Shown one piece after another: positions 53,369 through 62,963 of a DNA stretch of 64,000 bases. Location: positions 44,032-108,031 of the forward strand of contig CAMDGF010000005.1 of the NCBI GenBank assembly GCA_945897555.1. The letters are read 5' to 3'. Source of the stretch: Klebsiella pneumoniae. GTDB taxonomy: Bacteria > Pseudomonadota > Gammaproteobacteria > Burkholderiales > UBA3065. A program made the translations under genes and the position numbers. A model generated the notes under the pieces. It had not been told where the DNA came from, made no database searches, and saw only the letters and a list, made by a program, of their open reading frames with translations. Each line of letters opens with the position of its first letter. Positions within the stretch are counted from its first letter, which is position 1.

Positions 53369-53854
53369 TCACTCCCGGAAGTTCTCGTACTGAAGCGGAA
53401 AGTCAGTCACTTGTTTCTTGAGCAGCGCGATGGTCTCCTGCAGCGTGTCGCGCTTGGCACCGCTCACGCGCACCGTCTCGCCCTGAATGGCCGCCGTCAC
53501 CTTGAGCTTGCTGTCCTTGATCAGTTTCACGACACGCTTGGCAAGCTCGGTGTCGAGCCCGGTCTTGACCTTGATGTCCTGCTTGACGGTGTTGCCGCTG
53601 ACCTTCTGAACGTCTTCGCGCGAAACGCAGCGCACATCGATGCCCCGTTTGGCGAATTTGCCGACCAAGATGTCGTACACCTGATCAAGCTTGAATTCAT
53701 CGTCGGCAAACACGGTAAGGGTGTACTCAGCCTGTTCGATGCGCGCATCCGAACCTTTGAAATCAAATCGACCCGTGATCTCCTTGTTGGCTTGCTCCAC
53801 GGCGTTGCGCAACTCGACCTTGTCGACTTCAGAAACGACGTCAAAAGAGGGCAT
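53369..53854 (-). CDS. yajQ: YajQ-family nucleotide-binding protein
   Basis: A 161-residue cytoplasmic protein with two ferredoxin-like halves, beginning [18 protein letters not shown] and ending [14 protein letters not shown]. Members bind nucleotides; a Xanthomonas relative binds cyclic di-GMP and regulates virulence. An AGGAG site precedes the ATG. It converges on the minor pilin genes and follows ppnP on the same strand by 20 bases, so the two may be co-transcribed. Confidence 0.95.
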   Translation of the reverse strand: MPSFDVVSEVDKVELRNAVEQANKEITGRFDFKGSDARIEQAEYTLTVFADDEFKLDQVYDILVGKFAKRGIDVRCVSREDVQKVSGNTVKQDIKVKTGLDTELAKRVVKLIKDSKLKVTAAIQGETVRVSGAKRDTLQETIALLKKQVTDFPLQYENFRE

Positions 53855-53874
53855 GGCAGGCTCCTGTGGGGGCG

Positions 53875-54192
53875 TTAGCCGAAATGGCAAACATAATGGT
53901 AAGCGCCACCTGCAGCCACCTCGATGTCGAAGCTGGAATCGCCCGGCACATCGAACGACTGCCCTTCGCCGTAGGTTGTCCACGCGGCCTCGCCCTTGAG
54001 CCGGACCCGGCACTCGCCACCCACGCCCTCCATCACCTCGGGGGCGGCCGTGTTGAAGGTGAGACTGGCAGGCAGGATCACGCCGACCGTCTTGCGCGTG
54101 CCATCCGGCAGGTGAACGGTATGACTCACGCACTTGCCGTCGAAGTAGACGTTGGCCTTCTTGTCGATGCTGACGTTATTGAACTGGCTCAT
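53875..54192 (-). CDS. ppnP: Pyrimidine/purine nucleoside phosphorylase PpnP
   Basis: A 105-residue small cupin-fold phosphorylase that splits nucleosides with phosphate. [19 protein letters not shown] and the end [13 protein letters not shown] match the YaiE/PpnP (DUF1255) family. Length matches the E. coli 94-residue protein plus a short extension. A GGAG site precedes the ATG. Confidence 0.93.
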   Translation of the reverse strand: MSQFNNVSIDKKANVYFDGKCVSHTVHLPDGTRKTVGVILPASLTFNTAAPEVMEGVGGECRVRLKGEAAWTTYGEGQSFDVPGDSSFDIEVAAGGAYHYVCHFG

Positions 54193-54293
54193 GGGGACTC
54201 CGGGGGTCTTGTTCTGGTTGAGAGGTCTGGGTCTTGCGGGGAGAGGCGAGGGCTGGCACAAAAACATACCGTGCAGTCGGGCGAGAGCCCGCA

Positions 54294-54539
54294 TCAACCG
54301 ATGCCGAGTACTTTGGCGATGATGGGTTTGATGAGCACGCCAAGCATGCCGAACCCGAGCACCACGAATAGCACCATCATGCCGAATCGGCCGGCTTTGG
54401 ACTGACGCCCGATCTTCCAGATGATGTAGCACATGTAGGCGATCAGACCGACCACCAAGACCTCGGTGAGCAGCGTCTCAAAATCGGCCAGAGGCATGCC
54501 GAGCACGCTCTCCCGCATCACCGGAACCGGATCATCCAT
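54294..54539 (-). CDS. Small two-helix membrane protein (DUF2788-like)
   Basis: An 81-residue protein with two predicted membrane helices: [18 protein letters not shown] (about residues 28-45) and [18 protein letters not shown]. The linker QSKAGRFG is reminiscent of the DUF2788 family of small proteobacterial membrane proteins, an assignment I hold with moderate confidence. Function unknown. It lies between argG and ppnP on the same strand. A small CGGGC/GCCCG hairpin is present just after its stop, at 54278-54291. Confidence 0.7.
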   Translation of the reverse strand: MDDPVPVMRESVLGMPLADFETLLTEVLVVGLIAYMCYIIWKIGRQSKAGRFGMMVLFVVLGFGMLGVLIKPIIAKVLGIG

Positions 54540-54568
54540 CGCTGCTCTCCCCAGTCACCGCGTGGCGC

Positions 54569-55798
54569 TCAGTTGCGCTTGCGGCGAGCGTTCTCGGCGA
54601 TGCGCATGCGCAGCGCGTTGAGCTTGATGAAGCCAGCAGCATCCTTCTGGTCGTAGGCGCCCGCATCGTCCTCGAAGGTGGCGATGGTCGGGTCGAACAG
54701 GCTATCGCTCTTCGAATCCCGACTCACCACGATCACGTTGCCCTTGTAGAGCTTGAGGCGCACCCAGCCATTGACGGTCTGCTGCGTGTGGTCGATGAGC
54801 GCCTGAAGGGCGCGCCGTTCCGGGCTCCACCAGTAGCCGGTGTAGATCAGGCTGGCGTAACGCGGCATCAGATCATCTTTCAGATGCGCTACCTCGCGAT
54901 CGAGCGTCACCGACTCGATGGCGCGGTGTGCGCGCAGCAGGATGGTGCCACCCGGGGTCTCGTAACAGCCGCGCGACTTCATGCCGACGTAGCGGTTCTC
55001 CACCAGGTCCAGCCGCCCGATGCCGTGCTTGCCGCCGATCTGGTTGAGGCTGGCGAGCAGCTCGTGCGGCGCCATCTTGCTGCCATTGATCGAGACCAGG
55101 TCGCCCTTGACGAACTCGAGGTCGAGATACTCGGCGACGTCGGGGGCGGCCTCGGGGCTCACCGTCCAGCGCCACATGCTCTCCTCGGCCTCGGCCGAGG
55201 GGTCTTCAAGGTGGCGGCCCTCGTAGCTGATGTGCAGCAGGTTGGCGTCCATCGAATAGGGCGAGCCTCCCTGCTTGTGCTTCATCTCGATCGGGATGCC
55301 GTGCCGCTCGGCATAGGCCAGCAGCTTCTCGCGGGAGAGCAGGTCCCACTCGCGCCATGGCGCGATCACCTTGATGTTCGGCTCGAGCGCGTAGTAGCCG
55401 AGCTCAAAGCGGACCTGGTCGTTGCCCTTGCCGGTGGCACCGTGGCTCACCGCGTCGGCGCCGGTGGCGCGCGCGATCTCGATCTGCCGCTTGGCGATCA
55501 GCGGCCGCGCGATCGAGGTGCCGAGCAGGTATTCGCCCTCGTAGAGGGTGTTGGCGCGGAACATGGGGAAGACGAAATCGCGAACGAACTCCTCGCGCAG
55601 GTCGTCGATGAAGATGTGCTCCGGCTTGATACCGAACTGCAGCGCCTTGGCACGCGCCGGCTCGAGTTCCTCACCCTGGCCGAGGTCGGCGGTGAAGGTC
55701 ACTACCTCGCACTGGTAGGTGTCCTGCAGCCACTTGAGGATGACCGAGGTGTCGAGACCGCCCGAGTAGGCGAGCACGGCTTTCTTGACTGCGCTCAT
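54569..55798 (-). CDS. argG: Argininosuccinate synthase
   Basis: Joins citrulline and aspartate with ATP in arginine synthesis. The 409-residue product has the ATP-binding [15 protein letters not shown] at residues 10-24, [17 protein letters not shown] near 120 and the aspartate-binding region, all canonical. ribF ends 68 bases upstream on the same strand. That gap includes an AT-rich stretch, which may hold a weak promoter, so argG could be expressed separately from the sulfate genes. Confidence 0.98.
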   Translation of the reverse strand: MSAVKKAVLAYSGGLDTSVILKWLQDTYQCEVVTFTADLGQGEELEPARAKALQFGIKPEHIFIDDLREEFVRDFVFPMFRANTLYEGEYLLGTSIARPLIAKRQIEIARATGADAVSHGATGKGNDQVRFELGYYALEPNIKVIAPWREWDLLSREKLLAYAERHGIPIEMKHKQGGSPYSMDANLLHISYEGRHLEDPSAEAEESMWRWTVSPEAAPDVAEYLDLEFVKGDLVSINGSKMAPHELLASLNQIGGKHGIGRLDLVENRYVGMKSRGCYETPGGTILLRAHRAIESVTLDREVAHLKDDLMPRYASLIYTGYWWSPERRALQALIDHTQQTVNGWVRLKLYKGNVIVVSRDSKSDSLFDPTIATFEDDAGAYDQKDAAGFIKLNALRMRIAENARRKRN

Positions 55799-55866
55799 GA
55801 AGTTTGTTCCATAAGTTTTTGTTTAATGATTGATAGCCCGAGGCACTCGTCGGCAGCCAAGCGCTT

Positions 55867-56802
55867 TCAGTGGGTGCCGCTGGCGGCATGAAAACGGCGC
55901 GCCGTCGCGCAGTCGTCGGCGATCTGCTGCGTCAACGCTTCCAGCGACTCGAACTTGCGCTCATCGCGGATACGGTGCAGCAGGTCGACACGCAGGTGCG
56001 CATTATAAAGGTCGCCCTGCCAATCAAAGATGTGCGTCTCCAGCGTCAGAGGGGCGTCGACCTCGACCGTCGGCTTGCGGCCCAGATTGGCCACGCCGGC
56101 CCGCGGCCGCTCGCCCACGCCATGCACCTGCACTGCGAAGACCCCGGTGCAAGGCGGGCGGTTGTGGCGGATCTCGACATTGGCGGTGGGAAAACCAAGG
56201 GTGCGACCGCGCTGAGCCCCGTGCATCACTCGCCCGCTGAGACCGTACCAGCGGCCGAGCAGGTCGCGTGCCCCGGCCATGTCGCCAGCGGCCAGTGCAG
56301 CCCGCACAGCCGTGCTCGAGGCCCGCTGAGCGCCATGCAGGATGGTCCGCATCTGCTCGGCTTCAAACCCGAATCGCGCCCCGGACGCTCGCAAGTGCTC
56401 AAAATCGCCCGCTCGTCCAGCACCGTAGCGGAAGTCATCGCCGATCAGCAGGCGGCGCGACTGCAGGCCCGCCGCAAGAACCTCCGCTACAAATCCATCA
56501 GCGCTCATGGCGGCCAGTTCAGCGTCAAAGTGCAACACATGCACATGATCGATGCCCATGCCCGCGAGCAGTTCACACTTCTCGCGCAGGCTGGTCAGCC
56601 GCGTCGGTGCCTGCTCGGGGGTGAAGAACTCGCGCGGGTGCGGCTCGAAGGTCAGTACCGTGCTGCGCAAGCCCTGTGGTGCTGCCAGCGCGCGCAGTCG
56701 TGCCAGCAGCGCCTGATGGCCCAGATGCAGGCCATCGAAGTTGCCGATCGACACCGCCGATGGCACCGGATGCTCGAACACCCGCCCATGGGTGATGTTC
56801 AC
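55867..56802 (-). CDS. ribF: Bifunctional riboflavin kinase/FAD synthetase
   Basis: Makes FMN and FAD from riboflavin. The 311-residue product has the N-terminal adenylyltransferase (SIGNFDGLHLGHQALL with its nucleotide-binding HxGH-like motif) and the C-terminal flavokinase (GRTLGFPTANVEI). In most proteobacteria ribF lies next to ileS and lspA; here it starts with GTG overlapping the cobA stop (GTGA) and lies in the sulfate-assimilation run. Siroheme/FAD enzymes in that run may explain the link. Confidence 0.96.
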   Translation of the reverse strand: MNITHGRVFEHPVPSAVSIGNFDGLHLGHQALLARLRALAAPQGLRSTVLTFEPHPREFFTPEQAPTRLTSLREKCELLAGMGIDHVHVLHFDAELAAMSADGFVAEVLAAGLQSRRLLIGDDFRYGAGRAGDFEHLRASGARFGFEAEQMRTILHGAQRASSTAVRAALAAGDMAGARDLLGRWYGLSGRVMHGAQRGRTLGFPTANVEIRHNRPPCTGVFAVQVHGVGERPRAGVANLGRKPTVEVDAPLTLETHIFDWQGDLYNAHLRVDLLHRIRDERKFESLEALTQQIADDCATARRFHAASGTH

Positions 56803-57563
56803 GACTCATCTCCGTTCCGTGCGCTTACCGGCGCGCCGAAGGTCTCACCGATGAGGATAAGAACGGGGCCGGCAAGACTGGCGCGACCATCGGCCACTTC
56901 ACCGAGGGTGGATTCGAGGTATTCGGCATCAGGCAGCGAGACGTTGCGCGCGAGGATCACCGGCGTGGCAGCAGGCCGCCCAGCGAGCAGCAAGGCAGAG
57001 GTGATCTCACGCACCGCGGCGCCACCCATGTACACGGCGGCCGCGTCGGCGTCGACGATCGGCCGCACCCAGTCGTTCTCGGGGGTGCCGTCGGCGTGCT
57101 TCGGCGTGACCATCACGAAGTGCCGCGAGCGGGCGCGCTGGGTGAGCGGCCGCTTGAGTTCGGCCGAGGCGGCAAGTACTGCGGTCACGCCGGGCACCAC
57201 CTCGTAGTCGATGCCGGCCGCTCGCAGGGCGTCGATCTCCTCCTGCGCGCGGCCGAACACCATCGGATCGCCGCCCTTGAGTCGCACCACACACGCGTGG
57301 CGTCGTGCGGCTTCGACCAGCATGCGGTTGATATCGGCCTGTTTGGGCGAGGGGATGCCAGCCCGCTTGCCCACAAAAACGACTTGCGCGCGGGTGGCCA
57401 GTGCGAGAGTGTCCGGATGAACCAGCGCGTCGGTGAGGACCAGGTCGGCCTGCTCGAGCAGCCTGAGCGCGCGCAGCGTGAGCAGGTCCGGAGCACCGGG
57501 TCCTGCGCCCACCAGGTAGACGCGACCCGGCGCGTCGCCGGGTCCGGCCCCATTCCCAGCCAT
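56799..57563 (-). CDS. cobA: Uroporphyrinogen-III C-methyltransferase
   Basis: Adds two methyl groups to uroporphyrinogen III with SAM, giving precorrin-2 for siroheme. The 254-residue single-domain product has the SUMT signature VYLVGAGPGAPDLLTLRA near residue 14 and RLKGGDPMVFGRAQEE near 98. No CysG-type ferrochelatase domain is present. It overlaps cysN by one base and ribF by 4. Siroheme is the prosthetic group of CysI, encoded further upstream in the same run. Confidence 0.95.
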   Translation of the reverse strand: MAGNGAGPGDAPGRVYLVGAGPGAPDLLTLRALRLLEQADLVLTDALVHPDTLALATRAQVVFVGKRAGIPSPKQADINRMLVEAARRHACVVRLKGGDPMVFGRAQEEIDALRAAGIDYEVVPGVTAVLAASAELKRPLTQRARSRHFVMVTPKHADGTPENDWVRPIVDADAAAVYMGGAAVREITSALLLAGRPAATPVILARNVSLPDAEYLESTLGEVADGRASLAGPVLILIGETFGAPVSARNGDES

Positions 57564-58885
57564 CAGGCGGCGGTCGCTCCGGCATCTGGCGCCATGATCA
57601 TCCCGGCGCCGACCGTGTTATTGGTCGACTCGTCGATGACGATGAACGCTCCGGTGGCACGATTCTCGGTGTACGGATCCACGGCCAGCGGCTGGGCAAG
57701 GCGCAGACGGATGCGCGCAATGTCGTTCATCGCCAGGGTTGTGGCCGGCTCCTGCACCAGTGTGTTCACGTCGACTCGATAATCGATGGCGGCGATCTTG
57801 GCTTTGCTGGTGCGGGTGGTGTGGCGCAGCAGGTAGGTGCGCGCAGGCGAAAGCGGCATCTCCGAGAACCAGCAGACCATGCCTTCGATCTCCTTGGTCA
57901 CGGTCGGCTGCTCGGCGGCCGGCACCAGCATGTCGCCGCGCGAGACGTCGATCTCGTCCTCGAGCAGGATCGACACCGACTGCTCGTGGATGGCCTCGGG
58001 CAACGACACTGCGCCCAGCTCGATGCGTTTGACCACGCTCGATTGGCCCGAGGGCAGGGCGGTGACCCGATCGCCCACCTTGACCGAGCCCGACTCGACG
58101 CGGCCCATGAAGCCGCGATAGTCGTGCAACTCGGGGTTGTCGGAGGCCTGCGGGCGGCAGACGTACTGCACCGGGAAGCGGAACGCCTCGGCACGCTCAG
58201 TGTGGGCCGCCGGGGCGCTCTCGAGGATGTCGAGCAGGGTGGGGCCGCTATACCAAGACATGGCCTCGCCGCGGTCGACGATGTTGTCGCCATTGAGCGC
58301 CGACATCGGGATGAAGCGCACCTCGCCCAGACCGATCTCGTTGGCGAAGGCACGGTACTCGCCGCAGATGCGATCGAACACCGCCTGCTCGTGATCCACC
58401 AGGTCCATCTTGTTGATGGCGACAATGATGTGTGGGATTCCGACCAGCTTGGCCAAGAAGGAATGACGGCGGGTCTGGGTGAGCACGCCGCGGCGCGCGT
58501 CGATGAGGATGATCGCGAGGTTGGCGGTGGACGCCGCCGTGACCATGTTGCGCGTGTACTGCTCGTGGCCCGGGCTGTCGGCGATGATGTACTTGCGCGT
58601 GCCGGTGCTGAAGTAGCGGTAGGCCACATCGATGGTGATGCCCTGCTCGCGCTCAGCCTGCAGGCCGTCGGTCAGCAAGGAGAGGTCCACCGCCTCCATG
58701 CCGCGCTTCTTCGAGGTGCGCTCGATCTGGTTGAGCGTGTCGGCGAGGATGGTCTTGGTGTCGAACAGCAGACGGCCGATGAGCGTGCTCTTGCCGTCAT
58801 CGACGCTGCCGCAGGTCATGAAGCGCAGCAGGCTGTCCGCATGTTGCCCGCGGCCACTGCTGATATTTTGCTTGAGATTAGACAT
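57563..58885 (-). CDS. cysN: Sulfate adenylyltransferase subunit 1 (GTPase)
   Basis: The GTPase that drives APS formation with CysD. The 440-residue product has the G1 motif GSVDDGKST (residues 26-34), DSPGHEQY near 105 and NKMD near 160, as in elongation factor Tu relatives. No APS kinase domain is fused, matching the presence of an APS-type reductase upstream. cysD ends 17 bases before its ATG. Confidence 0.96.
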   Translation of the reverse strand: MSNLKQNISSGRGQHADSLLRFMTCGSVDDGKSTLIGRLLFDTKTILADTLNQIERTSKKRGMEAVDLSLLTDGLQAEREQGITIDVAYRYFSTGTRKYIIADSPGHEQYTRNMVTAASTANLAIILIDARRGVLTQTRRHSFLAKLVGIPHIIVAINKMDLVDHEQAVFDRICGEYRAFANEIGLGEVRFIPMSALNGDNIVDRGEAMSWYSGPTLLDILESAPAAHTERAEAFRFPVQYVCRPQASDNPELHDYRGFMGRVESGSVKVGDRVTALPSGQSSVVKRIELGAVSLPEAIHEQSVSILLEDEIDVSRGDMLVPAAEQPTVTKEIEGMVCWFSEMPLSPARTYLLRHTTRTSKAKIAAIDYRVDVNTLVQEPATTLAMNDIARIRLRLAQPLAVDPYTENRATGAFIVIDESTNNTVGAGMIMAPDAGATAA

Positions 58886-58902
58886 ATAGATTCTTGAATA
58901 GG

Positions 58903-59838
58903 CTAGAAATAGCCTTCCTTCTTGCGCTGCTCCATGCTCGCCTCGGAGGTCTGGTCGTCCAGACGCGTGGCACCGCGCTCGGTGATGGTGGTGGTGGCAG
59001 TCTCGATGACGATCTTGGGCACAGTGTCGGCGTCCGATTCCACCGGTGCGGTGCAGGTGATGTCGCCGACGGTGCGGAAGCGCACCAGCCGGTTCTCGAC
59101 CGCCTCGCCGGGCCGAGGAATGTTGACGACGCTGCCATCGGCCAGCGGCACATTCACCGGCATCATCGCGCCGCCGCGCATCACCACGGGGCGCTGATGC
59201 GCAAAGTAGATGCTGGGCAGCTCGAGGCCCTCGCGCTCGATGTATTGCCAGACGTCCATCTCGGTCCAGTTGCTGATCGGGAAGGCCCTGATGTTCTCGC
59301 CGCGGTGGGCGCGCGCGTTGTACAGGTTCCACAGCTCAGGGCGCTGGTTCTTGGGGTCCCACTGGCCGAACTCGTCGCGGAAACTCATGATCCGCTCCTT
59401 GGCGCGCGCCTTCTCCTCGTCGCGGCGGGCGCCACCGATGCAGCAGTCGAACTCGAACTCGGTGATGGCCTCGAGCAATGTGACCGACTGGTGCTTGTTG
59501 CGCGGCTCATCCGGACTCTTGAGCACCACCGTGCCGCGCGCCATCGAGTCCTCGACCGAACGCACGATCAGCCGCTCGCCCAACTCGGCGGCGCGCTTGT
59601 CGCGAAAATCGACCACCTCGCGGTAGTTGTGGCCGGTGTCGATGTGCATCAACGGGAAAGGGAAGCGCGCCGGGCGGAAGGCCTTCTCGGCCAAGCGCAG
59701 CAAGCAGATCGAATCCTTGCCACCCGAGAACAACAGCACCGGGCGCTCGCACTGGCCAGCGACCTCACGCAGGATATGGATGGCTTCGGCCTCGAGCCAG
59801 TCGAGGTGAGAGAGGGTGTGATGGGTCACTGTGGTCAT
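58903..59838 (-). CDS. cysD: Sulfate adenylyltransferase subunit 2
   Basis: Joins ATP and sulfate to APS. The 311-residue product has the PP-loop LLFSGGKDS near residues 36-43, the segment GGARRDEEKARAKERI, and the end TSEASMEQRKKEGYF characteristic of CysD. Its ATG overlaps the cysH stop by 4 bases, so the two are coupled. Confidence 0.97.
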   Translation of the reverse strand: MTTVTHHTLSHLDWLEAEAIHILREVAGQCERPVLLFSGGKDSICLLRLAEKAFRPARFPFPLMHIDTGHNYREVVDFRDKRAAELGERLIVRSVEDSMARGTVVLKSPDEPRNKHQSVTLLEAITEFEFDCCIGGARRDEEKARAKERIMSFRDEFGQWDPKNQRPELWNLYNARAHRGENIRAFPISNWTEMDVWQYIEREGLELPSIYFAHQRPVVMRGGAMMPVNVPLADGSVVNIPRPGEAVENRLVRFRTVGDITCTAPVESDADTVPKIVIETATTTITERGATRLDDQTSEASMEQRKKEGYF

Positions 59839-60593
59839 GATGTTTTGGCGTGCAGGCCGCACTCCTTGAGCGAGGCATCCTCCCACCACCAGCGGCCAGC
59901 GCGGATGTCTTCGCCCACGGCGATGGCGCGGGTGCAGGGTGCGCAGCCGATGCTCGGGTAGAACTGGTCGTGGAGGGCGTTGTAAGGCACGTTGTGGATG
60001 CGGATGTAGGTCCAGACCTCGGCCTCGGACCACTCCGCCAAGGGGTTGAACTTCTCGATGCCGAAGACGGCGTCATGCTCACGCGCGGCGAGCGCGGTGC
60101 GGGTGGCCGACTGCGCGGCACGCTGGCCGGTGACCCAGGCCTGACGGCCGGCCAGTGCACGGCGCAGCGGCTCGACCTTGCGGATGCGGCAGCAGGCCTT
60201 GCGCAGGTCTACCGACGCGTAGAAAGCGTTGATGCCGTGCTCGCGCACGTAGGCCTCGACCGCTCCAGCCTCGGGCAAGAACACCGCCAGACGCGTCGAA
60301 TAGCGCGCCTCGACGTCGGCCATCAGGCTGTAGGTCTCGGGCGGCAGGCGGCCGGTGTCGAGCGAGAACATGTCGATGCCGAGCCCGTGGGTGAGGATGA
60401 GGTCGGTGAGGACCATGTCCTCGGCACCAAAGCTGTTGGCAAAAGCGATGGAGGGGAACTGTGCCTTGGCGGCCCGCAGAGCCTCCAGCGCCGCGTCGAT
60501 GTGGGCGCGCAGGCTTGCCTCAAGCCGAGGCGTGAGTTCGGGTCGGGTGGCCGGATTGCCCGCGGCCGGCCGGAGGGGGGAGACCGCCGACAT
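59835..60593 (-). CDS. cysH: APS reductase (CysH, APS-type)
   Basis: Reduces adenylylsulfate to sulfite. The 252-residue product has the CC pair in KACCRIRKVEPL near residues 134-135 and CxxC in IGCAPCTRAI near 217-220, which together hold a [4Fe-4S] cluster and mark APS specificity, so PAPS is not needed. ECGLH near the end carries the redox cysteine. It overlaps cysD by 4 bases, and the DUF934 gene ends one base before its start. Confidence 0.96.
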   Translation of the reverse strand: MSAVSPLRPAAGNPATRPELTPRLEASLRAHIDAALEALRAAKAQFPSIAFANSFGAEDMVLTDLILTHGLGIDMFSLDTGRLPPETYSLMADVEARYSTRLAVFLPEAGAVEAYVREHGINAFYASVDLRKACCRIRKVEPLRRALAGRQAWVTGQRAAQSATRTALAAREHDAVFGIEKFNPLAEWSEAEVWTYIRIHNVPYNALHDQFYPSIGCAPCTRAIAVGEDIRAGRWWWEDASLKECGLHAKTS

Positions 60594-60594
60594 G

Positions 60595-61206
60595 TCAGAC
60601 CCGGGCGTGTCGCCGCCAGAGCGGCTGCGGGTCATCAACAGCGCCCTGATAGGGCTCACTGAAGTCACGCAGACCGGCCAGCGCAGCCTCGATGTCGCGG
60701 TCGGCGCGAACAGCAAAGGCGTTGAAGCCGCAGCGCCTCATCAGGAACAGCTGGTCGCGCAGCACGTCGCCGACCGCGCGCAGCTGGCCACGGTAGCCAT
60801 ACCGGGTTCGCAACAGCGTGGCGATGGAGTAGCCGCGGCCATCGGCGAAGCGCTCGAAGCGCACGGCGAGGACCGGAAAGGCGTTGACGTCGCTGCAGCT
60901 GCCGACCAGATCCTCCACCAGCTCATGGGTGTCGATGCAGATGCCGATCTCGCCGGCGGCCACGCGCGCAGCCAGCGCGTCCTTCTGGACCTTCCACACT
61001 GCAAGCGGCACCAGCACACGGCCCGCAGGCACTTCGAGCGCGGCCAGTTGCGCCGGCTCGTAGGGTTGCTCGCCGGTGAGGCGGAACAGCACCACCTTGC
61101 CGGCCTGCTTGCGCACCGCCTCGTCCAGTGCGGGCAATGGCATCAGCGGCCAGTCGTTCGCAACAACGGCCCCGTCGACAATGATCCTGCTCGGCGGCTC
61201 AGACAC
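60595..61206 (-). CDS. DUF934 protein of the sulfate reduction operon
   Basis: A 203-residue cytoplasmic protein of a family found between cysI and cysH in betaproteobacteria. VLAVRFERFADGRGYSIATLLRTRYGYRG and GFNAFAVRADRD are its recognisable segments. Function unknown; its constant place next to CysI suggests a role in sulfite reductase assembly or electron delivery, since no cysJ flavoprotein is present. The start is GTG, overlapping the cysI stop by 8 bases. Confidence 0.85.
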   Translation of the reverse strand: MSEPPSRIIVDGAVVANDWPLMPLPALDEAVRKQAGKVVLFRLTGEQPYEPAQLAALEVPAGRVLVPLAVWKVQKDALAARVAAGEIGICIDTHELVEDLVGSCSDVNAFPVLAVRFERFADGRGYSIATLLRTRYGYRGQLRAVGDVLRDQLFLMRRCGFNAFAVRADRDIEAALAGLRDFSEPYQGAVDDPQPLWRRHARV

Positions 61207-62878
61207 CGGCGGCCTCCTTGTCGGCGCGCTGGCCGTAGACGTGCGCCTTGAACGGCGCCACGCCGAGGCGCCGCACGGTATCGATGAAGCGCTCGTCATC
61301 TGCACGGTCCCGCACGTAGACCTCAATGAGCCGGGTGATGACGCCCGGGATCTCGTCGGCAGCAAAGGAGGGGCCGATGACGGTGCCGAGGCTGGCGTCC
61401 GAGCCCTGCTTGCCGCCGATGGTGATCTGGTACCACTCCGAGCCGTCCTTGTCGACGCCGAGGATGCCGATGTGGCCCACGTGGTGGTGGCCGCAGGCAT
61501 TCATGCAGCCCGAGATGTTGAGCTCGAGGTCGCCGATGTCGTGCAGGTAATCGAGGTCGTCGAAGGTCTGCTGGATGGCCTGCGCGATGGGGATGCTCTT
61601 GGCGTTGGCCAGCGAGCAGAAGTCGCCGCCCGGGCAGCAGATGATGTCGGTGAGGAGGCCGACGTTGGGCGTGGCCAAGCCATGCTCTCGCGCCGCCTGC
61701 CACAGGGCATGCAGCTGGCCGAGTTCGACATCGGCGAGGATCAGGTTCTGCTCGTGCGAGACGCGGATCTCACCAAAGCTGAAGCGCTCGGCGAGATCGG
61801 CCACCGCGTCCATCTGCGCATCGGTGGCATCGCCCGGGGCGATGCCGGTGGGCTTGAGCGACAACGTCACTGCACGATAGCCCGGCTGGCGGTGCGCGCG
61901 GACACTGCGGCGGACCCAGGCAGAGAAGCCCGGCTCGCTGGCCAGCGCGGCATCGAAGCTGGCATCGTGCGCCGGCAGCGCGCGGTAGGCCGGCGGCGCA
62001 AAGTACGCCGCCACGCGATCGAATTCGGCCTGGGTGATGGTGTTGGGGTTGTCGCGCAGGTGCGCCCACTCAGCCTCGACCTCGCGGCTGAACGCCTCCT
62101 GCCCGAGCGCCTTGAGCAGGATCTTGATGCGCGCCTTGTAGGCATTGTCGCGACGCCCATGGCGGTTGTAGACGCGGAGGATGGCCTCGCAGTAGGTCAG
62201 CAGATGCTGCCACTCCAGATGCTCGCGGATCAGGGTGCCGAGGATCGGTGTGCGGCCCAATCCGCCACCCGCCCAGACGCGGGCGGCGATGCGGCCGGCG
62301 TCGTCGCGGAAGAACTCGAGCCCGATGTCGTGCATCTGCACCACGGCGCGATCCTGGAGGCTGCCGCTCACGGCGATCTTGAACTTGCGCGGCAACAACG
62401 CGAACTCGGGGTGGAAGGTGCTCCACTGACGCAGGATCTCGGCCAGCGGACGCGGATCGATCACCTCATCGGGGGCGACGCCAGCGAATTCATCGGTGGT
62501 GATGTTGCGGATGCAGTTGCCTGAAGTCTGGATGGCATGCATCTCGACCGTCGCCAGGTCAGCGAGGATGTCCGGCACCGATTCGAGCGTGGGCCAGTTG
62601 TACTGGATGTTCTGGCGCGTGCTGAAGTGGCCGTAGCCACGGTCGTAGGTGCGAGCGATGTGCGCCAGCATGCGCATCTGCTTCGACGACAGATGGCCAT
62701 AGGGAATGGCCACGCGCAGCATCGGTGCATGGCGCTGGATGTAGAGCCCGTTCTGCAGACGCAGTGGGCGAAACTCGTCTTCGGAGAGTTCTCCGGCGAG
62801 ATAACGCCGTGTCTGGTCGCGGAACTGGGCGACGCGCTCGTCGACCAGGCGCTGGTCGTGACTGTCGTAGCGGTACAT
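61199..62878 (-). CDS. cysI: Sulfite reductase hemoprotein (CysI-type)
   Basis: Reduces sulfite to sulfide by six electrons. The 559-residue product has two nitrite/sulfite reductase repeats. Siroheme-[4Fe-4S] ligands are CPGGDFC near residue 413 and SGCMNACG near 455. ATFQTGSGNC-type residues are in IQTSGNCIRNITTDEF. The gene is the first of the run; its partner flavoprotein is not adjacent. A candidate -10 box lies 28 bases upstream. Confidence 0.95.
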   Translation of the reverse strand: MYRYDSHDQRLVDERVAQFRDQTRRYLAGELSEDEFRPLRLQNGLYIQRHAPMLRVAIPYGHLSSKQMRMLAHIARTYDRGYGHFSTRQNIQYNWPTLESVPDILADLATVEMHAIQTSGNCIRNITTDEFAGVAPDEVIDPRPLAEILRQWSTFHPEFALLPRKFKIAVSGSLQDRAVVQMHDIGLEFFRDDAGRIAARVWAGGGLGRTPILGTLIREHLEWQHLLTYCEAILRVYNRHGRRDNAYKARIKILLKALGQEAFSREVEAEWAHLRDNPNTITQAEFDRVAAYFAPPAYRALPAHDASFDAALASEPGFSAWVRRSVRAHRQPGYRAVTLSLKPTGIAPGDATDAQMDAVADLAERFSFGEIRVSHEQNLILADVELGQLHALWQAAREHGLATPNVGLLTDIICCPGGDFCSLANAKSIPIAQAIQQTFDDLDYLHDIGDLELNISGCMNACGHHHVGHIGILGVDKDGSEWYQITIGGKQGSDASLGTVIGPSFAADEIPGVITRLIEVYVRDRADDERFIDTVRRLGVAPFKAHVYGQRADKEAAGV

Positions 62879-62905
62879 GGGCGGCCGTGTTCAGAAAAGC
62901 CTTTG

Positions 62906-62911
62906 ATTGTA
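62906..62911 (-). promoter_or_regulatory. Candidate -10 box of the cysI operon
   Basis: TACAAT on the minus strand, about 28 bases before the cysI ATG, with no good -35 box 17 bases upstream. A weak -35 is expected where an activator such as CysB recruits polymerase. The predicted leader is about 20 bases. Confidence 0.4.
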
Positions 62912-62963
62912 ACCGCCGGGGCGCAACTGCGGCGGCCAGCGGTGTGCCGCGGCGCGGCCCCGT

